DNA of 6,122 nt from Solirubrobacterales bacterium (lineage in GTDB: Bacteria; Actinomycetota; Thermoleophilia; Solirubrobacterales; 70-9), in the NCBI GenBank assembly GCA_013694825.1, contig JACDBR010000052.1, positions 1-6,122 of the forward strand, given 5' to 3'. The notes beneath the pieces are model-generated. The model was not told the origin of the DNA and did no database searches. It was given only the letters and a program-made list of their open reading frames with translations. Positions 3,628 through 6,122 of this stretch are shown here, one piece after another; the stretch's first letter is position 1; each line of letters begins with the position of its first letter. Both the position numbers and the translations under genes were made by a program.

Positions 3628-5751
3628 ATGACCGTCGCCGCCCGCCACGCGCCCGCTCTCCCGACCCACCCGAAGCTCGCCACCGTGCTCTTCGACGAGT
3701 CTCACCAGGAGGCTTGGACGATCCGCCCGGAGCTCGCCGAGCGCATGCAGCCCGCCCACCCCGGCGATTCATCCCTCGCCTACGCGGCCGACACGCTCGC
3801 TACGCACGACTTCGCAGTCGCCGCCCACACCGACGGGCCACTCGACGACACCGCCCTGCGCGACGCCGACGTGCTCGTCATCGCCCACCCCTCCGAGCCC
3901 AAGTGGGAAGCCACCACCGGCAGCGGCTCACCGATCTTCTCGATCGAGGAGATGGCGGCGATCGAGCGCCACGTGCGCGACGGCGGCGGGCTCGTCGTGC
4001 TCGGCGAGACCGAGCAGGACAAGTACGGCTCCAACCTCAACGAGCTCCTGCACCGCTTCGGCATCGGCGTCAGCAACGAGACGCTTCAGGACTACTCCAA
4101 CCATCTCGGCGCCCCGTCCTGGATCCTCGCCGAGCTTCCGGCCACCGGCGCCAACGTCGACGGCGCCGACCTGCTCGCCCGCGTCGACTCCGCCTGCTTC
4201 TACCGCGCCGGCTCGCTCGAGCTGCGCGACGGCGCGATCGCCGTCGCGAGCGCCCACGAGACCGCCTCTCACCCCGGCGCCCCGCTCGTCGCCGTCAACG
4301 AGCACGGCGCTGGACGGGTCGTCGTGCTCTCGGACTCCGACCTCTTCGGCGACGACTGCATCGACGAGCTCGCCCACCGCCGGCTCTGGCAGAACCTCGT
4401 CTACTGGGCTGCCTTCTCCGCCTTCGCCGAATCGGCGCCGGAGCCCGACTCCCCGGCCAAGGTCGACCCCCACTGGCACCGCCTCAAGGCAGCCGTCACC
4501 GAGCTCCGTGAGACCCAGGGCCCCGACGGGTCGGTCGACACGACCGAGCACGCGCCCGAGCGCCTGCGCGAGCTCGTCAACCAGATCCAATCCTCGGCGG
4601 TCGGGCTCGAGCCGCACTTCCCCCACCAGCGCGAGTACGTGCGCATGCTCGGGCGCGATCTCGACGCCTGGGTCGCCGACGGTTTCGCCAAGCCCGACTT
4701 CCTGCGCTCGATCGAGGCATTCCGGCCCGAGCAGGACCGCCGCGACGGGATCGAGCACCTCGTCGTCTTCCCGATGTACAAGCAAAACGCCTCGCCCGAC
4801 ACCTGCTTCGAGGCGCTGATCGTCCGCGTCCCCTGGCCCGAGTGGGTCGACGCGATCGAGCGCGAGCGCTACGACAACGCCAAGTTCCTCCCCGTCTCGT
4901 TCGTCGACCGCACCGCCGGCTACGACTCGGAGTGCGCCGTCCTCTTCCCCGAGACCTTCGCCGCGCCCGGCCGGCCGCCGGCGCACTTCGGCGCGATCTT
5001 CTGCGACCGCGAGGCCGAGCGCTTCCGTCGCGTCTGCGGCCGCGCCGCCGAGGTCCTGCGGCTGAACCTGCCGCCCGACGCCTCGGCGCTGCTCGGCTCA
5101 CCCGAGCTCTCTCGCGACGCCTACATCCTCTGGGACCTCGTCCACGACCGCACGCACATGCGCGGCGACCTGCCCTTCGACCCGTTCATGATCCGCCAGC
5201 GCAGCCCGTACTGGATGTACGCGCTCGAGGAGCTTCGCTGCGACCTCACCGCCTTCGCCGAGGCCGTGCGGATGGAGCGCGACGGCTTCGCCTTCGCCCG
5301 CCACGCCCAGTACGCGATCGTCTTCGACCGCCTCTTCCGCTTCCCCGTAACCGGGTCGCGGAAGCGAAACTACGACGGGCTCGGCGGCCAGCTGCTGTTC
5401 GCCTACCTGCACCGCGAGGGCTATCTGCACTGGACCGACAACCGGCTGACGATCGACTGGGAGCGCCTCTCCGAGGGCGTCGAGGGCCTCCGCGCCCGCG
5501 TCCAGGACCTCTACCACTCCGGGATCGACCGCTCGAAGCTCGGCCAGTGGATCGCCGCCCACGAGCTCGTCGCCTCCTACGTCGCGCCGGCCGAGTCGAG
5601 CGTCTGGGCGCGCGAGCGCCGCGAGCTGCCCGAGGTGGATGAGCCCAAGCAGCTCGTCGACCTAGTCCGCGACGACGAGTTCCCGCTCAGTCTCTTCTAC
5701 GTCCAGCTCCAGCCGAAGCTGGCCGAGGCCCTGGCAGCACGGCCGAGCTGA
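3628..5751 (+). CDS. Fusion protein: amidotransferase-like (DUF4350/ThuA-like) domain + DUF6421 domain
   Basis: This 707-residue protein has no visible signal peptide or membrane segment, so it is probably cytoplasmic. Residues 16-265 look like a DUF4350/ThuA-type domain of the class I glutamine amidotransferase-like fold: LFDESH (21-26), ADVLVIAHP (80-88), FSIEEMAAIERHVRDGGGLVVLGE (104-127 region) and GAGRVVVLSDSDLFGDD (227-243). No cysteine nucleophile stands at the expected elbow, so it is likely binding or structural. Residues 280-700 match DUF6421 as I remember it, including VVFPMYKQN (379-387), the FVDRTAGYDSE region, GAIFCDREAERFRR, and HDRTHMRGDLPFDPFMIRQR (506-525), then EELRCDL (534-540). 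H506, H510 and E534 or E535 are arranged like the zinc ligands of gluzincin peptidases such as the M49 family, with D507 in place of the usual Glu. Function is not established. Divergent Lrp-type regulation suggests a role in amino-acid-linked metabolism or peptide turnover. The start is fixed by the promoter 7 nt upstream. Confidence 0.9.
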   Translation: MTVAARHAPALPTHPKLATVLFDESHQEAWTIRPELAERMQPAHPGDSSLAYAADTLATHDFAVAAHTDGPLDDTALRDADVLVIAHPSEPKWEATTGSGSPIFSIEEMAAIERHVRDGGGLVVLGETEQDKYGSNLNELLHRFGIGVSNETLQDYSNHLGAPSWILAELPATGANVDGADLLARVDSACFYRAGSLELRDGAIAVASAHETASHPGAPLVAVNEHGAGRVVVLSDSDLFGDDCIDELAHRRLWQNLVYWAAFSAFAESAPEPDSPAKVDPHWHRLKAAVTELRETQGPDGSVDTTEHAPERLRELVNQIQSSAVGLEPHFPHQREYVRMLGRDLDAWVADGFAKPDFLRSIEAFRPEQDRRDGIEHLVVFPMYKQNASPDTCFEALIVRVPWPEWVDAIERERYDNAKFLPVSFVDRTAGYDSECAVLFPETFAAPGRPPAHFGAIFCDREAERFRRVCGRAAEVLRLNLPPDASALLGSPELSRDAYILWDLVHDRTHMRGDLPFDPFMIRQRSPYWMYALEELRCDLTAFAEAVRMERDGFAFARHAQYAIVFDRLFRFPVTGSRKRNYDGLGGQLLFAYLHREGYLHWTDNRLTIDWERLSEGVEGLRARVQDLYHSGIDRSKLGQWIAAHELVASYVAPAESSVWARERRELPEVDEPKQLVDLVRDDEFPLSLFYVQLQPKLAEALAARPS

Positions 5752-5754
5752 GCC

Positions 5755-5779
5755 GGCGCGGGCGACGCTCGCCCGCGCC
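5755..5779. terminator. Bidirectional hairpin between convergent genes
   Basis: GGCGCGGGCGA (5755-5765) and TCGCCCGCGCC (5769-5779) form a perfect 11-bp stem with a CGC loop. It starts 3 nt after the TGA of the plus-strand gene (5749-5751) and directly abuts the TAG of the minus-strand gene (5782-5780). There is no T-run on either side, so it is either an intrinsic terminator of the high-GC, U-poor kind or an RNA end-protecting hairpin shared by both messages. Confidence 0.7.
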
Positions 5780-6122
5780 CTAGCGCCGAGGCCTTCGCTT
5801 CGCCGGCACCGAGCTCCAGCGCAGGTAGGAGCGCACCCGCGTCCCCTGGAAGCGGTTGTCGCCGAGGCCGGGCCCGGCCGGGATGCCGGTATCGGGGAAG
5901 CTGATCCTGAAGACGTAGCCGCGCGTCTCGTTGCGAGCCCAGACGCCGAGCTTCACCTTGCGCAGCTTGGCGAGCTTGCCGCTCCAGATCCTGCCGGCGC
6001 TGCCGCGCACGCCCTGCCGGCGAAGCTCGAGGACCAGCCCCCTCGCGAGGCGTCCGCCGCGCGGGCCGGGGGGCGAGGTCAGGCGCATCGTCAGAATCCG
6101 GACCGACCCGCCCGAGCTGATC
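5780..6122 (-). CDS. C-terminal part of an unrecognised basic protein (5' end beyond window)
   Basis: The minus frame is open from the right window edge to TAG at 5782-5780, giving 113 visible residues. The in-frame ATG at 6088 is preceded by more open, similarly composed sequence (SGGSVRILT), so the true start probably lies outside the window. The segment is rich in Arg, Lys and Gly, with alternating patches such as KLAKLRKVKLGVWAR and GYVFRISFPDTG that could be beta strands, and it ends in KRRPRR. No cysteine or membrane segment is seen. It could be the end of a secreted or surface beta-sandwich protein, but no family is recognised. A neat hairpin directly after the stop and the convergent arrangement support a real gene; the coding call rests on the open frame and G/C third-position bias only. 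Confidence 0.5.
   Translation of the reverse strand, partial: ISSGGSVRILTMRLTSPPGPRGGRLARGLVLELRRQGVRGSAGRIWSGKLAKLRKVKLGVWARNETRGYVFRISFPDTGIPAGPGLGDNRFQGTRVRSYLRWSSVPAKRRPRR

Noticed and set aside
3714..5642. Long alternative frames inside the DUF6421 gene (plus 3714-4511 and 4842-5642; minus 3928-4986 and 5098-5562)
   Set aside because: Long open frames on other frames are expected at this GC content; the 707-residue frame has recognisable motifs and a promoter, and these do not.
1..6122. CRISPR array, insertion sequence or additional RNA genes
   Set aside because: No regularly spaced long direct repeats, no transposase motifs or terminal inverted repeats, and no second tRNA-like TTCGAA arm outside coding sequence were seen.

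Overview
The window is very GC-rich (roughly 70% by eye) and strongly codon-biased to G/C at third positions. It carries a bacterial tRNA-Tyr without an encoded CCA end, Lrp/AsnC and MerR regulators, a DUF6421-type protein, and several genes with no Shine-Dalgarno but a -10-like hexamer 6-7 nt before the start codon. Together these point to a high-GC actinomycete. My best guess is a deep-branching lineage such as Thermoleophilia/Solirubrobacterales; this is inference, since no rRNA or other marker gene is present.

Layout from left to right. (1) 1-1234, minus strand: the first ~411 residues of a large polytopic membrane protein that runs off the left edge; it carries two copies of a His/Asp-rich motif. 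(2) 1235-1284: a 50-bp divergent control region with four TTAC/GTAA half-sites and overlapping -10 elements for both flanking genes. (3) 1285-2049, plus: a cysteine-free MerR-family regulator, the likely controller of that region. (4) 2103-2888, minus: an ORF whose first ~130 residues form a PD-(D/E)XK nuclease of the Hjc/homing-endonuclease type. The same frame then passes through a complete tRNA-Tyr(GUA) gene (2358-2439) and into an AbrB-like DNA-binding segment that has no start codon of its own. (5) 2889-3113: a non-coding gap with 11-nt-phased short repeats and hairpins. (6) 3114-3554, minus: an Lrp/AsnC regulator. (7) 3555-3627: a second divergent control region with inverted repeats and a good promoter. 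(8) 3628-5751, plus: a 707-residue protein joining a DUF4350/ThuA-like (class I amidotransferase-like) N-terminal domain to a DUF6421 domain that contains a HDxxH...EELRxDL gluzincin-like signature. (9) 5755-5779: a perfect 11-bp hairpin fitted between two convergent stop codons. (10) 5780-6122, minus: the C-terminal end of an unrecognised, very basic protein that runs off the right edge.

Functionally there are two regulator-plus-divergent-target pairs (MerR with the membrane protein; Lrp with the DUF6421 fusion) around a small nuclease/tRNA island that may be mobile. The DUF6421 fusion and the nuclease-tRNA-AbrB reading frame are the parts most worth following up.
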